From Brucella sp. BE17 (GTDB lineage: Bacteria; Pseudomonadota; Alphaproteobacteria; Rhizobiales; Rhizobiaceae), in the NCBI RefSeq assembly GCF_039545455.1, contig NZ_CP154467.1:1916501-1980500 (forward strand): a stretch of DNA of 64,000 bases, read 5' to 3'. Position 1 is the stretch's first letter. Each line of letters opens with the position of its first letter. The notes under the pieces are model-generated. The model was given only the letters and a program-made list of their open reading frames with translations, was not told the origin of the DNA and did not search any database. The position numbers and the translations under genes were made by a program. This document shows, in pieces, positions 1 to 8,657 of the stretch.

Positions 1-555
1 AACTACGCATTCTGGAAAATGCTCAAGCAGGGCTACGACGCCTTTGAGACGACAAAGGTTCCGCCGAAAGTCGACGTCTGCGAAAAGCGCTATGTGTTCA
101 ACGTTTCAACGCCCGATGGTCAGGCTTTGTCGCCGACCGAGGCTTGCCCGCCTTCGGTGAATGCCGAAGCCATGTCCTACGCATCTTACGAGAAAACCTT
201 CCAGAGCGCATTCAGTGCAGCACAGAAAAAGCCAGCACCTTCCATTCAGGGGATTGCGGAAGCCAAACTCGTTTCAGCCTGGAGTGCGGCGCGGGCACGT
301 GGCGAAAAGGTAAGCCGCCAACCGCCGTCGCTTTCGCCAGCCTCGGCTGAAAAAGCCGGTGCACCGGATACGGTCCCCGCGACACCTGCCCCGGCACCGC
401 AACCAACTGCTATCGCAGCCACCCCGGCAGCCGAAGCGCCCAACGGCATCTCACCCATGACAACCGGAAGCACGGTCACGCAAACGGCGGAGCAGACCCC
501 GCCTGCCGCTACACCAGACGCAAAGAAGCCATGGTGGAAAATCGGCGGTAAGTGA
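1..555 (+). CDS. L,D-transpeptidase, YafK/DpaA family, C-terminal part (partial at left edge)
   Basis: The reading frame is open from the first base, so the gene begins outside the window. The first ~35 codons resemble the C-terminal end of the YafK/DpaA family (a Phe-Trp, Leu-Lys, Gly-Tyr-Asp, Phe-Glu pattern followed by two prolines and an Arg-Tyr-Val), which acts on peptidoglycan stem peptides or meso-DAP crosslinks in the periplasm. The catalytic Cys/His region lies outside the window, so activity cannot be judged. The last ~80 residues are rich in Ala, Pro and Thr and end in a Trp-Trp-Lys tail, a low-complexity extension beyond the enzyme fold. The stop overlaps the ATG of the next gene, so the two are probably co-translated. 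Confidence 0.7.
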   Translation, partial: NYAFWKMLKQGYDAFETTKVPPKVDVCEKRYVFNVSTPDGQALSPTEACPPSVNAEAMSYASYEKTFQSAFSAAQKKPAPSIQGIAEAKLVSAWSAARARGEKVSRQPPSLSPASAEKAGAPDTVPATPAPAPQPTAIAATPAAEAPNGISPMTTGSTVTQTAEQTPPAATPDAKKPWWKIGGK

Positions 556-791
556 TGCTACCGGACGCTTGCATTCCTGTTTACGATCTGAGGGGGCTTA
601 AATGCCCTCTTCCCGTTTTGAAAACCCGCAACCGGCTGGTCAGACTGGCGAGTGGCGCGCTGCTGTGGGTGGAAACAACCGATCCGCTATCCGGCATCGA
701 CCTCCCGCATTTCTGTACCCAGGAGGGCCACGAGCTGGTTACGCAGGAACAAGATGAAAGCCTGCACCGGTTTCTTATCCGCAAGAAATAG
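555..791 (+). CDS. TusA/SirA-like sulfurtransferase family protein
   Basis: A protein of 78 residues with the TusA-family motif CPLPVLKTR near residue 15. The first Cys is the sulfur-carrying residue in TusA proteins, which pass persulfide sulfur to tRNA thiolation or other acceptors in the cytoplasm. The ATG at 555 shares one base with the stop of the L,D-transpeptidase gene; a GTG at 552 is an alternative start. Since many TusA-like proteins serve purposes other than tRNA 2-thiouridine synthesis, the partner is unknown. It converges on the G3E GTPase gene with a 13-bp gap. Confidence 0.8.
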   Translation: MLPDACIPVYDLRGLKCPLPVLKTRNRLVRLASGALLWVETTDPLSGIDLPHFCTQEGHELVTQEQDESLHRFLIRKK

Positions 792-804
792 CCGGTAAAG
801 GCTT

Positions 805-1947
805 CTACGTTCTTGGCGAGTAACCGGGTATGGCGAGCGGGTTTTCGGTGAGTGCGGCGCGATCAGGCCGGTCAACGCTCGGCCGCCCGAGAAATGCATC
901 GAAAAGCTCGCGCACGTAGCTCTCCGGCAAATCCTTGACGATCATTACCAGCAGTGTCTCGCGTTTGCCTTCCTGATCCTGCGGCCAGTGCGGCAACCTT
1001 GCCGGCGGATGAAAAATCTTCTGCACGCCATGGATGACCACTGGGCGCTCCGGGTCTTCGGCAATCTGCACAACGCCCTTGACGCGCAGAAGCTTCTCGC
1101 CATGCGCCGAGCGCAGAAGGTCGAGAAACATCTCAAAAGTCGAAAGCGGGATCGGCGCATCATGCCTTAACGAGAAAGACCGGATCGCATCATCATGATG
1201 GTGGTGGTGTTCATGATTATGCGTATGTGCGTGATGATCATGATGGTGATGCCCGTTATCATGATCGTGATCGGCATAGGCTTCGGCCTTGAGCCAGCGC
1301 TGCACATCAGCCGATTTGGTTTCAGGATTATAGAGGCCGCATTCAAAAAGCGCAGCATAACCCGCTTCGTCTTTGCCTGCGGTTAAAAGCTCCGCGCCGG
1401 GATTGAGCAGTTTCAGCCGCGCCTTCAAGGCGGATAATCCGGCCTGCGCCTCCGGCAAATCGCTCTTGGTCAGGATGACCCGGTCGGCCATGGCCGCCTG
1501 CTTGACCGCTTCTTCATGATTATCCAGTGTCGCCATACCATTGACGGTGTCAACCGTTGCCAGAACGCCATCCAGCCGCAACGCCTGCATGAGCACCGGA
1601 TGTCCCATGATTGAATGCAGGACAGGTGCGGGATCGGCCAGGCCTGTGGTCTCGATAATGATGCGTTTCAGCGCCTTGATCTTGCCCGTCTGCAAACGGT
1701 CTATAAGGTCGGCAAGCGTATCGACAAGTTCGCCGCGCACCGTGCAGCACAGGCAGCCATCCGCAAGCTCAATCACCCCTTCGCTCGCCTGCTCGACAAG
1801 CAGATGGTCGATACTCACCTCGCCAAACTCGTTGATGATCACCGCCGTGTCGCTGAGCGCCGGGTCCTTCAAAAGTCGATTGAGCAATGTCGTCTTGCCT
1901 GAGCCAAGAAAGCCGGTCAAAACAGAAACGGGAATAGGATTTGCCAT
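805..1947 (-). CDS. G3E-family (CobW/COG0523) GTPase, putative metallochaperone
   Basis: 380 residues. Walker A GFLGSGKTT lies at residues 12-20 and the metal-binding CLCC motif at 65-68, both diagnostic for COG0523 GTPases. A very His/Asp-rich stretch around residues 228-256 separates the G domain from the C-terminal CobW domain. Such loops bind zinc or other divalent metals in this family, so a zinc-chaperone or zinc-allocation role is likely; cobalt is possible. I did not see a clear Zur box upstream. The gene is followed convergently by the TusA-like gene and lies downstream of the carboxypeptidase gene on the same strand, with about 86 bp between. Confidence 0.9.
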   Translation of the reverse strand: MANPIPVSVLTGFLGSGKTTLLNRLLKDPALSDTAVIINEFGEVSIDHLLVEQASEGVIELADGCLCCTVRGELVDTLADLIDRLQTGKIKALKRIIIETTGLADPAPVLHSIMGHPVLMQALRLDGVLATVDTVNGMATLDNHEEAVKQAAMADRVILTKSDLPEAQAGLSALKARLKLLNPGAELLTAGKDEAGYAALFECGLYNPETKSADVQRWLKAEAYADHDHDNGHHHHDHHAHTHNHEHHHHHDDAIRSFSLRHDAPIPLSTFEMFLDLLRSAHGEKLLRVKGVVQIAEDPERPVVIHGVQKIFHPPARLPHWPQDQEGKRETLLVMIVKDLPESYVRELFDAFLGRPSVDRPDRAALTENPLAIPGYSPRT

Positions 1948-2033
1948 TATAAATACTTGATGTTGGAGATGCTATCGCCCGGAAATAACAAGATATTCCG
2001 AAAGGCACATTTCTGGACCGGTCATTCGGGCGA

Positions 2034-3143
2034 TCAGTTGATGGCCGTCGTCTTTACCCCGCGCTGCGGGCGCGGCATGGGAACCGGAATTTGTGAAATA
2101 TCAAGCTGGCTCGGCTTGGTAACCGGCCCGGGCTCTGAAACAAGGCCCACCTGCACCGCGACCGGATCACGATCCATGGCATGGATATAGGGCGAATTGA
2201 TCCGCAGGCGCCCTTCAACGTCGCGGCCGTCCCAGCGATCCGCCATGGCCTGCTGGTTGCAGATGGTCTTGCGCATATCGGTGGCCTGATTGAGATTACC
2301 GCCCGCCGCAGGACGCAGCGTGGCCAGGGTAACATCACCCGAAGCGCGGGTGCGGAAAGCCTCAGACATCAGCTGTGCGGCCTGAACGGCGCGAGCTTCC
2401 TGCCGGTCCGCACCAAGCACGATTGCCAGTACGGTACGGCCATTGCGCGTTGCCGATCCGGCAAGATTGAAGCCCGAGGCACAAACGAAACCTGTTTTCA
2501 TCCCATCGGCGCCGTCATAACGACCGAGCAGGATATTGTAATTGGCCTCGACTTTTCTGCCGGCACCCGGATTGATCGCTTCAGTCGAAAAATAATGTGC
2601 ATATTGGGGAAACTCGCGGCGCAACTGCACGCCCAAAATCGCCAGATCGCGCGCCGTGGTATAATTGTTGGGATCGTGAAGGCCGTTCGGATTGGTGAAA
2701 TGCGAGCCGACCATGCCGATGCGCTGTGCTTCCGAATTCATCAACTTGACGAAACCGGCCTCGCTCCCGCCCACCGCTTCACCAACCGCAACCGAAACAT
2801 CATTGGCGGATTTTACCAGCATGATTTTCAGTGCCGTATCAAGTGTCATAACGGAACCGGGCTTGTAGCCCATCTTGCTCGGCGGCTCCTTGGCCGCGCG
2901 CACCGTCATTCTAACGGGCGAATCCAGCGTCATCCGTCCAGACTGAAGAGCGCGGAAAGCCACATAGGCAGTCATCATCTTGGTGAGCGATGCCGGATAC
3001 CAGCGCTGAAAAGCTTCCTGCTGGGAATAAACCTTGCCGGTCGCCACGTCGACGGCGATCGACGGATTGGCTTCAGCCGATGCCATTGCCGCAACACTCA
3101 TGGTTGCAGTGACAAACCAGATTTTCAACGACTTCGACATCAT
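2034..3143 (-). CDS. D-alanyl-D-alanine carboxypeptidase (S11 / PBP5-6 type)
   Basis: 369 residues from the ATG at 3143 (a longer frame to 3242 adds a non-hydrophobic extension and is rejected). A signal peptide ending near Ala-Ser-Ala-Glu-Ala precedes the S11 catalytic motifs: SLTK with Ser52 as nucleophile, SAN, and KTG in DGMKTGF. It would trim terminal D-Ala from periplasmic peptidoglycan pentapeptides and may be the DacF-type enzyme. A longer Pro-rich tail lacks an obvious amphipathic membrane anchor. The gene diverges from the M20 hydrolase, leaving ~248 bp for two promoters. Confidence 0.9.
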   Translation of the reverse strand: MMSKSLKIWFVTATMSVAAMASAEANPSIAVDVATGKVYSQQEAFQRWYPASLTKMMTAYVAFRALQSGRMTLDSPVRMTVRAAKEPPSKMGYKPGSVMTLDTALKIMLVKSANDVSVAVGEAVGGSEAGFVKLMNSEAQRIGMVGSHFTNPNGLHDPNNYTTARDLAILGVQLRREFPQYAHYFSTEAINPGAGRKVEANYNILLGRYDGADGMKTGFVCASGFNLAGSATRNGRTVLAIVLGADRQEARAVQAAQLMSEAFRTRASGDVTLATLRPAAGGNLNQATDMRKTICNQQAMADRWDGRDVEGRLRINSPYIHAMDRDPVAVQVGLVSEPGPVTKPSQLDISQIPVPMPRPQRGVKTTAIN

Positions 3144-3391
3144 TGTACAGTTCCAATCAACAACAGCACGCAAGACGAGCTTGACCTTTTCAGTCCAATT
3201 CCATGCAGCCAGCTCGCCCTCGAACATGACCAAGCACAACAATCGTGATTAAAAAAGGATTAACCTTGCTCTTATCTATGCCATGTGGCGAGTAAAAGGC
3301 AAACAGGGATTGCCTGCTTTCACCCAAACGTCATATCGTTATTTTCACAAATCATATCATCCCAGTTCGGCCAGTCCGGGGAGCTTTTCCA

Positions 3392-4555
3392 ATGCCAGTG
3401 CTCAATCATTCCGTTGAAAATAAACCTGTAATAGCGTCATGGCGCCGAAAGCTGCACCAGAATCCCGAACTGCTTTATGACGTACATGAAACCGCAAAAT
3501 TCGTTGCGGAAAAATTGCAGACATTTGGTTGTGACCAGATAGAAACAGGAATTGGACGCTCCGGCGTTGTCGGCGTTATCAAAGGCCGACATGGTGATGG
3601 ACGGGCAATTGCTTTGCGTGCCGATATGGACGCCCTGCCGATCCTTGAGACGAGCGGTGTGGAATGGGCATCGAAAACCCCCGGCAAGGCGCACTCCTGC
3701 GGCCATGACGGCCATACATCCATGCTGCTGGGTGCCGCGCAATATTTATGCGAAACGCGCAATTTTCGCGGCTCTGTCATCCTCCTGTTCCAGCCTGCGG
3801 AAGAAGGTGGAGCTGGCGGAAAGGCCATGGTCGAAGACGGTGTCATGGACCGGTTCGGTATTTCGGAAGTTTACGGCATCCATAATATGCCGGGCCTCCC
3901 CGTCGGTGAGTTTGCCATGTGCAAGGGCCCGATCATGGCGGCAACCGATGAGTTCGATCTTTTTATCACCGGACGCGGTGGCCATGCGGCCCAGCCTCAT
4001 CGTGTCATTGATCCGATCCTTGCGGGATCGCAATTGCTCAACGCCTTGCAGGGCATCGTATCGCGCAATACCGATCCACTGGATTCGCTCGTTATTTCGG
4101 TGACGCAATTTCATGCTGGCGACACCCATAACGTCATTCCCGAAAAAGCCACGCTTTCAGGAACGGTTAGGACATTGCGCAAGGAAACCCGCGCCTTTGC
4201 CGAACTCCGGATCGGTGAAGTTGCTGACGGTATTGGGGCTGCGACTGGCGCCGAGATTATCATGCGCTACCGCAACAATTATCCGGTGACCTTTAACCAC
4301 GATGCCCAAACCGAATTTGCTGCGCGTGTTGCGCACAGCGTTGCGGGCGAACGCAAGGTGAATGCAGCCGTCGCACCAATGATGGCGGCAGAGGATTTCT
4401 CCTATATGCTCGAAGCCCGTCCCGGTGCCTATGTTTTTCTCGGCAATGGCGACACGCCCGGGTTGCATCATCCCGCCTATGATTTCAACGACGACGCCAT
4501 TCCCTATGGGGTTAGCTATTTTGTGGCTTTGGTGGAAACAGCACTTGCACCTTAA
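3392..4555 (+). CDS. M20 family amidohydrolase (hippurate/N-acyl-amino-acid hydrolase type)
   Basis: 387 residues, typical for the HipO/AbgB/IAA-amidohydrolase branch of M20 metallopeptidases. HSCGHDGHTSM carries metal ligands, and a Pro-Ala-Glu-Glu-Gly segment supplies further ones; the dimerisation lid domain lies between. The reaction is hydrolysis of an N-acyl amino acid to the free amino acid and a carboxylate, probably in the cytoplasm as no signal peptide is seen. The natural substrate cannot be read from sequence. It stands alone, followed by tRNA-Arg. Confidence 0.9.
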   Translation: MPVLNHSVENKPVIASWRRKLHQNPELLYDVHETAKFVAEKLQTFGCDQIETGIGRSGVVGVIKGRHGDGRAIALRADMDALPILETSGVEWASKTPGKAHSCGHDGHTSMLLGAAQYLCETRNFRGSVILLFQPAEEGGAGGKAMVEDGVMDRFGISEVYGIHNMPGLPVGEFAMCKGPIMAATDEFDLFITGRGGHAAQPHRVIDPILAGSQLLNALQGIVSRNTDPLDSLVISVTQFHAGDTHNVIPEKATLSGTVRTLRKETRAFAELRIGEVADGIGAATGAEIIMRYRNNYPVTFNHDAQTEFAARVAHSVAGERKVNAAVAPMMAAEDFSYMLEARPGAYVFLGNGDTPGLHHPAYDFNDDAIPYGVSYFVALVETALAP

Positions 4556-4668
4556 ATATTCACCCAGAAAAACGTTTGCGGCTGCTTTTGCGGGGTTGGC
4601 GGCAGAGGCGAAAGACAGTATGTGTCGAACCATTCGCACAGCATCGGCTTGCGGATGGTTTATCGGTT

Positions 4669-4745
4669 GGTCCCGTAGCTCAGTAGGATAGAGCGACAGA
4701 TTCCTAATCTGTAGGTCACAGGTTCGATTCCTGTCGGGATCACCA
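4669..4745 (+). tRNA. tRNA-Arg (anticodon CCT)
   Basis: Folds into a full cloverleaf. The acceptor arm pairs 4669-4675 with 4735-4741 (one G-U), the anticodon stem pairs 4696-4700 with 4708-4712, the anticodon is CCT at 4703-4705, and the T loop carries GGTTCGATTC. The CCA end is encoded (4743-4745). It reads AGG codons. tRNA-Arg genes are common integration sites, but no integrase or att repeat is seen next to it here. Confidence 0.97.
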
Positions 4746-4766
4746 TTGCAGTTCCTGAACCGGCTC

Positions 4767-5522
4767 TTACGGCCAGTTCGCCTGCGAAAAGACCCCGCCA
4801 TCGACCCAAAGTGTCTGACCGGTTACGAAGCGCGCGGCCTCAGAGGCGAAAAACAGCACAGGCCCCGAAATATCTTCTACGACCCCGACGCGCCTTAATG
4901 GCGTAATGCGGCTCCAGCTTTCCGCATAATCCGGCTGTTCCTGTGCGGTGCGATCATTGAGTATGGCACCTGGCGCGACACAATTCACACGAATGCCATG
5001 CGGGCCCAGTTCTGCAGCCGTCACCTTGGTCAGTTGCTCGATCCCCCCCTTCGATGCCGTATAGGAAACGAGCCGTGGAAAGGCGAGCTTGTTACAGCCC
5101 GAGCCTAAATTGATGATGGAACCGCTTTTATCGGCTTCAACCATGCGTTTTGCTGCGGTCTGCGTATTGAGAAAGCAACCTTTGAGATTTGTGCGGATGA
5201 CTTCGTCCCAATCTTCCTCGGAGAGTTCCAGCAGCGACGCCCAAGTCTGAATACCGGCATTGTTGACCAAAACATCCGGCGCGTCACCAAACCAGCCACA
5301 GGCCTCGTCGAAAAAGGCCTCCACCTCCTCGCCAATGCCCACATCGCATTCCAGGCCAAGCGCCTGCCCGCCTGCCGCCTCTATTGTATCAGCCAGCGAT
5401 AGGGCCGCTTCTTCATCATATTTATAGCTGAAGGCCACGGCATAGCCTGCGTCCACGAAAGCTGAAACGAGATGTGCACCGATCCCCTTGCTTCCGCCCG
5501 TGACAATTGCGAAATCGCTCAT
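4767..5522 (-). CDS. SDR-family NAD(P)-dependent oxidoreductase
   Basis: 251 residues with classical short-chain dehydrogenase features: the TGGSKGIG cofactor loop near the N-terminus, NNAG near residue 90, and the catalytic YTASK. It resembles FabG-like 3-oxoacyl-ACP reductases, but this family covers many substrates, so the reaction is not assigned. The start at 5522 is chosen because GGGAGG sits six bases upstream; the frame extends to 5546 without a better site. Its 3' end lies 21 bp from tRNA-Arg, and it diverges from the ABC binding-protein gene. Confidence 0.88.
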   Translation of the reverse strand: MSDFAIVTGGSKGIGAHLVSAFVDAGYAVAFSYKYDEEAALSLADTIEAAGGQALGLECDVGIGEEVEAFFDEACGWFGDAPDVLVNNAGIQTWASLLELSEEDWDEVIRTNLKGCFLNTQTAAKRMVEADKSGSIINLGSGCNKLAFPRLVSYTASKGGIEQLTKVTAAELGPHGIRVNCVAPGAILNDRTAQEQPDYAESWSRITPLRRVGVVEDISGPVLFFASEAARFVTGQTLWVDGGVFSQANWP

Positions 5523-5638
5523 ATTTCCTCCCGTAAGTACTTCCACCGGATATGCGCTGCGCGTGCTTATTGATTTAACTGCACAACTTCATTAAGCAAA
5601 TCTAACAGCGTTAACGCATCAGGATAGGGGAGATTTCA

Positions 5639-6604
5639 ATGGGTTCCAAATTTCGCGCCACGCTTCTGGCCTTGCTCGCCGCAACATCGATCGCCATAAC
5701 TGCCCACGCAAAAGATGTCACGGTCGCCGTGACGGCAATTGTCGAACATCCAGCTCTTGATGCTGCCCGCGATGGCGTGAAAGATGCGCTGGCCGAGGCC
5801 GGCTTCAAAGAGGGCGAAAATCTCAAATTCGTCTATCAGTCCGCTCAGGGCAACCCGGCAACCGCCGCACAGATCGCCCGTCAGTTCGTCGGCGAAGGCC
5901 CTGATGTGATCGTGCCGATCTCAACTCCTTCGGCGCAGGCTGTGGTTTCGGCCACCCGCGACATTCCGATTGTCTTCACAGCCGTTTCCGATCCGCTCGG
6001 CGCGCAACTCGTCAAGGATATGGAAAAGCCCGGTGGCAATGTAACCGGCCTCTCCGACATGTCGCCTGTGGTCGAGCATATCAAGCTGATCAAGGAAATC
6101 ATGCCGGATATCAAGAAGCTTGGCTATCTCTATAATTCGGGTGAAACAAATTCCGTATCGCTTCTGGCAGCTCTCAAGGAAGCAGCATCTGCCGAAGATA
6201 TCGAAATCGTTGAGTCAGCTGCGACGAAATCCGCAGAAGTGAAAGGTGCAGCACAGGCACTTTCCGGCCGTGCCGATGCCATGTATGTGCCAACCGACAA
6301 CACCATTGTTTCAGCCCTTGAAAGTGCAGTGGGTGTTGCTGAGGAAAGCAAAATGCCGCTTTTCACCGCCGATACGGATTCGGTCAAGCGTGGTGCAATG
6401 GCAGCACTCGGTTTCAACTATTACGATGTCGGCAAGCAGACGGGCGCGGTTGTCGTCAAGATTCTGAATGGCGAAAAGCCAGGTGACATTGGCGTCGATA
6501 TCGCCAAGGGCACCGATTTAGTGATCAATCTCAGCGCCGCCAAGAAGATGGGCGTTGAAATCCCAAAGGCCGTCATCGACCGCGCCACGAGCAAGGTTGA
6601 GTAA
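5639..6604 (+). CDS. ABC transporter substrate-binding protein (TrpX-like/DUF534 family)
   Basis: 321 residues with a cleavable signal peptide (hydrophobic core, cleavage near Ala-His-Ala). The mature protein is the periplasmic DUF534-type binding protein often paired with BMP-like permeases. Related systems import aromatic amino acids in Gram-positives, but substrate assignment across phyla is unsafe. It is the first gene of an importer followed by permease and ATPase. A strong hairpin at 6643-6675 lies between it and the permease gene, which would make binding protein more abundant than the membrane parts. Confidence 0.88.
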   Translation: MGSKFRATLLALLAATSIAITAHAKDVTVAVTAIVEHPALDAARDGVKDALAEAGFKEGENLKFVYQSAQGNPATAAQIARQFVGEGPDVIVPISTPSAQAVVSATRDIPIVFTAVSDPLGAQLVKDMEKPGGNVTGLSDMSPVVEHIKLIKEIMPDIKKLGYLYNSGETNSVSLLAALKEAASAEDIEIVESAATKSAEVKGAAQALSGRADAMYVPTDNTIVSALESAVGVAEESKMPLFTADTDSVKRGAMAALGFNYYDVGKQTGAVVVKILNGEKPGDIGVDIAKGTDLVINLSAAKKMGVEIPKAVIDRATSKVE

Positions 6605-6642
6605 GCTTCAACTGACTGTCTTTCGGGCCTGAATAATGATGC

Positions 6643-6675
6643 AAAGGCGGAAATTTGATAAATTTCCGCCTTTTT
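6643..6675 (+). terminator. Terminator-like hairpin after the binding-protein gene
   Basis: A perfect 13-bp inverted repeat (6643-6655 with 6661-6673) with a 5-base loop, ending in a short T run. It sits 38 bp past the stop of the substrate-binding protein and ~230 bp before the permease, so it probably acts as a partial terminator within the importer operon. Confidence 0.75.
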
Positions 6676-6902
6676 CAAAGTTGTATTAGTCCCACAGACC
6701 GGCACATTTTGGCGCATCCGGAACGATAAAGCTTGCGTGCAAGAACGTTGCAGTTGTATCGGGTCGGAATGCGCGGCGGGAAATCCGTAGTTTGCATGAT
6801 CACCAGAGGCATTCACAAGAAGCTCCGCTTCCTGCTGGACAGGCTCTAACCAGAACTATACGTGATCGCAATTGGTCGCGGCAAAATACAAGGATCGCCG
6901 TT

Positions 6903-7787
6903 GTGAGTCAGATCGCCTTTTGGGGTGCGGTCGAGTTGGGCCTCGTCTTCGCTTTTGTAGCCATCGGCGTCTATCTGGCGTTTCGCGTGCTGGACTTTCC
7001 TGATCTGACAGTCGACGGCTCCTTCCCGCTCGGCGCTGCGGTAACCGGCGTGCTCATTCTGGCTGGCTGGAATCCGTGGCTTTCAGCCGGCATTGCAATG
7101 ATTGCTGGATCGATTGCCGGGCTGGTGACAGCGACCCTCAATGTGCGCTTTAAAATTCTCAATCTGCTTGCGTCCATTCTCACGATGATTGCGCTTTTTT
7201 CGGTAAACCTGCGCGTCATGGGAAAACCGAACATAGCGCTCATCAATCAGGACACCATGCTGAGCCCCTTCTTCGGCCACGGACTGGCAGAATACTATGT
7301 CCGCCCTCTGTTCCTGTTCGTTCTGGTTGTGCTGGCGGTCATTCTCGTCTGGCGCTTTCTGGAGAGCGATATGGGGCTCGCCATGCGGGCAACCGGCGCA
7401 AATCCGAAAATGGCGCGCGCTCAGGGCGTACGCACAGACCGCCAGATCTATCTCGGCATGGCGCTTTCCAATGCGCTTGTGGCGCTGGGAGGCGCGCTCT
7501 TTGCACAGACAAACGGCTTCGCCGATGTCACATCAGGCGTCGGTACCATCGTGGTTGGCCTTGCCGCTGTCATCATCGGTGAAACAATTTTGCGCACCCG
7601 GAATCTGCTGGTCATCCTTATTGGCTGTGTAATCGGCTCTGTGATTTACCGTATTGCAATCCAGCTCGCGCTTTCAAACGGCAGTACCGTCGGCCTGCAG
7701 GCATCTGACTTGAATATTGCCACAGCCCTACTCGTCACCTTTGCCTTGATATTGCCGCGTCTGCGCCGCGGGGGAGCATCAGCATGA
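6903..7787 (+). CDS. ABC transporter permease (BMP/TrpY-like)
   Basis: 294 residues with about eight to nine hydrophobic segments, matching the branched-chain/BMP-like ABC permease family that pairs with DUF534 binding proteins. GTG at 6903 is chosen because AAGGA lies ~9 bases upstream; the frame opens at 6792 but the extra N-terminus is polar and unlike a membrane protein. A conserved Glu-rich cytoplasmic loop after Met-Arg-Ala-Thr-Gly-Ala-Asn-Pro is the ATPase docking region. The stop overlaps the ATG of the ATPase gene (ATGA). Confidence 0.88.
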   Translation: MSQIAFWGAVELGLVFAFVAIGVYLAFRVLDFPDLTVDGSFPLGAAVTGVLILAGWNPWLSAGIAMIAGSIAGLVTATLNVRFKILNLLASILTMIALFSVNLRVMGKPNIALINQDTMLSPFFGHGLAEYYVRPLFLFVLVVLAVILVWRFLESDMGLAMRATGANPKMARAQGVRTDRQIYLGMALSNALVALGGALFAQTNGFADVTSGVGTIVVGLAAVIIGETILRTRNLLVILIGCVIGSVIYRIAIQLALSNGSTVGLQASDLNIATALLVTFALILPRLRRGGASA

Positions 7788-8578
7788 TCGAGTTGTCGAA
7801 TATCGATGTTGTTTTTGGACGCGGCACGCCGCTTGAAAAGCAGGTTTTGAAAAAGATCAACCTGACGATGCATCAAGGGTCGTTTGTTACGGTTATTGGC
7901 TCCAATGGCGCTGGCAAATCGACGATGCTGGGTGTGCTGGCCGGTGATGTCATAGCGACCGGTGGCAAGGTCAACATTGCAGGACGGGATGTCACCCGTA
8001 AATCCACAGCAGATCGCGCCGGGCTGGTCGCACGTGTATTTCAGGATCCGCTGGCTGGCAGCTGCGGCGCGCTCACCATCGAGGAAAACCTGGCGCTGGC
8101 TTCTTCACGTGGCAAGCGCCGCGGCCTGGCCCATGCCCTTGGCTCGGGTCGGCGCGATTGGTTTCGCGACAGGGTAGCGGGCCTCAATCTCAGTCTCGAA
8201 AACCGCATGCATGACCGCATGGAGCTTTTGTCCGGCGGGCAGCGTCAGGCCCTTTCATTGATCATGGCAACACTTGCCGGTTCCGAAGTGCTGCTTCTCG
8301 ATGAACACACGGCAGCGCTTGACCCCGGCATGGCCGAGTTCGTCATGGAACTGACCCGTACACTTATAGCTGAAAACAAGCTCACAGCCCTGATGGTGAC
8401 GCATTCCATGCGTCAGGCGCTTGATTACGGCGATCGTACCATCATGCTGCACGGCGGCAAGGTGCTGCTCGACGTCACTGGCGATAAACGCAAGACATTG
8501 GGCGTTGAAGATCTCATCGAAATGTTCCGCAAGGTACGCGGCCAGACGCTGGATGACGACGCGCTGTTGATCGAATAG
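7784..8578 (+). CDS. ABC transporter ATP-binding protein
   Basis: 264 residues. Walker A GSNGAGKST, the signature LSGGQRQALSL, Walker B LLLDEHTAAL and a switch His in VTHSMRQAL are all intact, so the ATPase should be active. It energises the permease encoded immediately upstream (4-bp overlap). The signature and overall length are typical for the TrpZ/BMP-linked ATPases. It closes the three-gene importer; the next gene, holA, is 79 bp away and unrelated. Confidence 0.93.
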   Translation: MIELSNIDVVFGRGTPLEKQVLKKINLTMHQGSFVTVIGSNGAGKSTMLGVLAGDVIATGGKVNIAGRDVTRKSTADRAGLVARVFQDPLAGSCGALTIEENLALASSRGKRRGLAHALGSGRRDWFRDRVAGLNLSLENRMHDRMELLSGGQRQALSLIMATLAGSEVLLLDEHTAALDPGMAEFVMELTRTLIAENKLTALMVTHSMRQALDYGDRTIMLHGGKVLLDVTGDKRKTLGVEDLIEMFRKVRGQTLDDDALLIE

Positions 8579-8657
8579 TCAAAAGCAAAGTCTCACCCTG
8601 CTTCATAATGAGCAAAACCGCTTCGCACTTTCCTACAAAATGCTCTAAGAACGGCAT

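Noticed and set aside
2181..3248. 355-residue rightward ORF under the carboxypeptidase gene
   Set aside because: Antisense of a gene with clear catalytic motifs; its peptide is Arg/His-rich and unlike a family.
4157..4801. 214-residue leftward ORF across tRNA-Arg and the amidohydrolase gene
   Set aside because: It is antisense to the M20 gene and includes the reverse of the tRNA (an Arg-Asn-Arg-Thr-Cys-Asp-Leu type artefact peptide).
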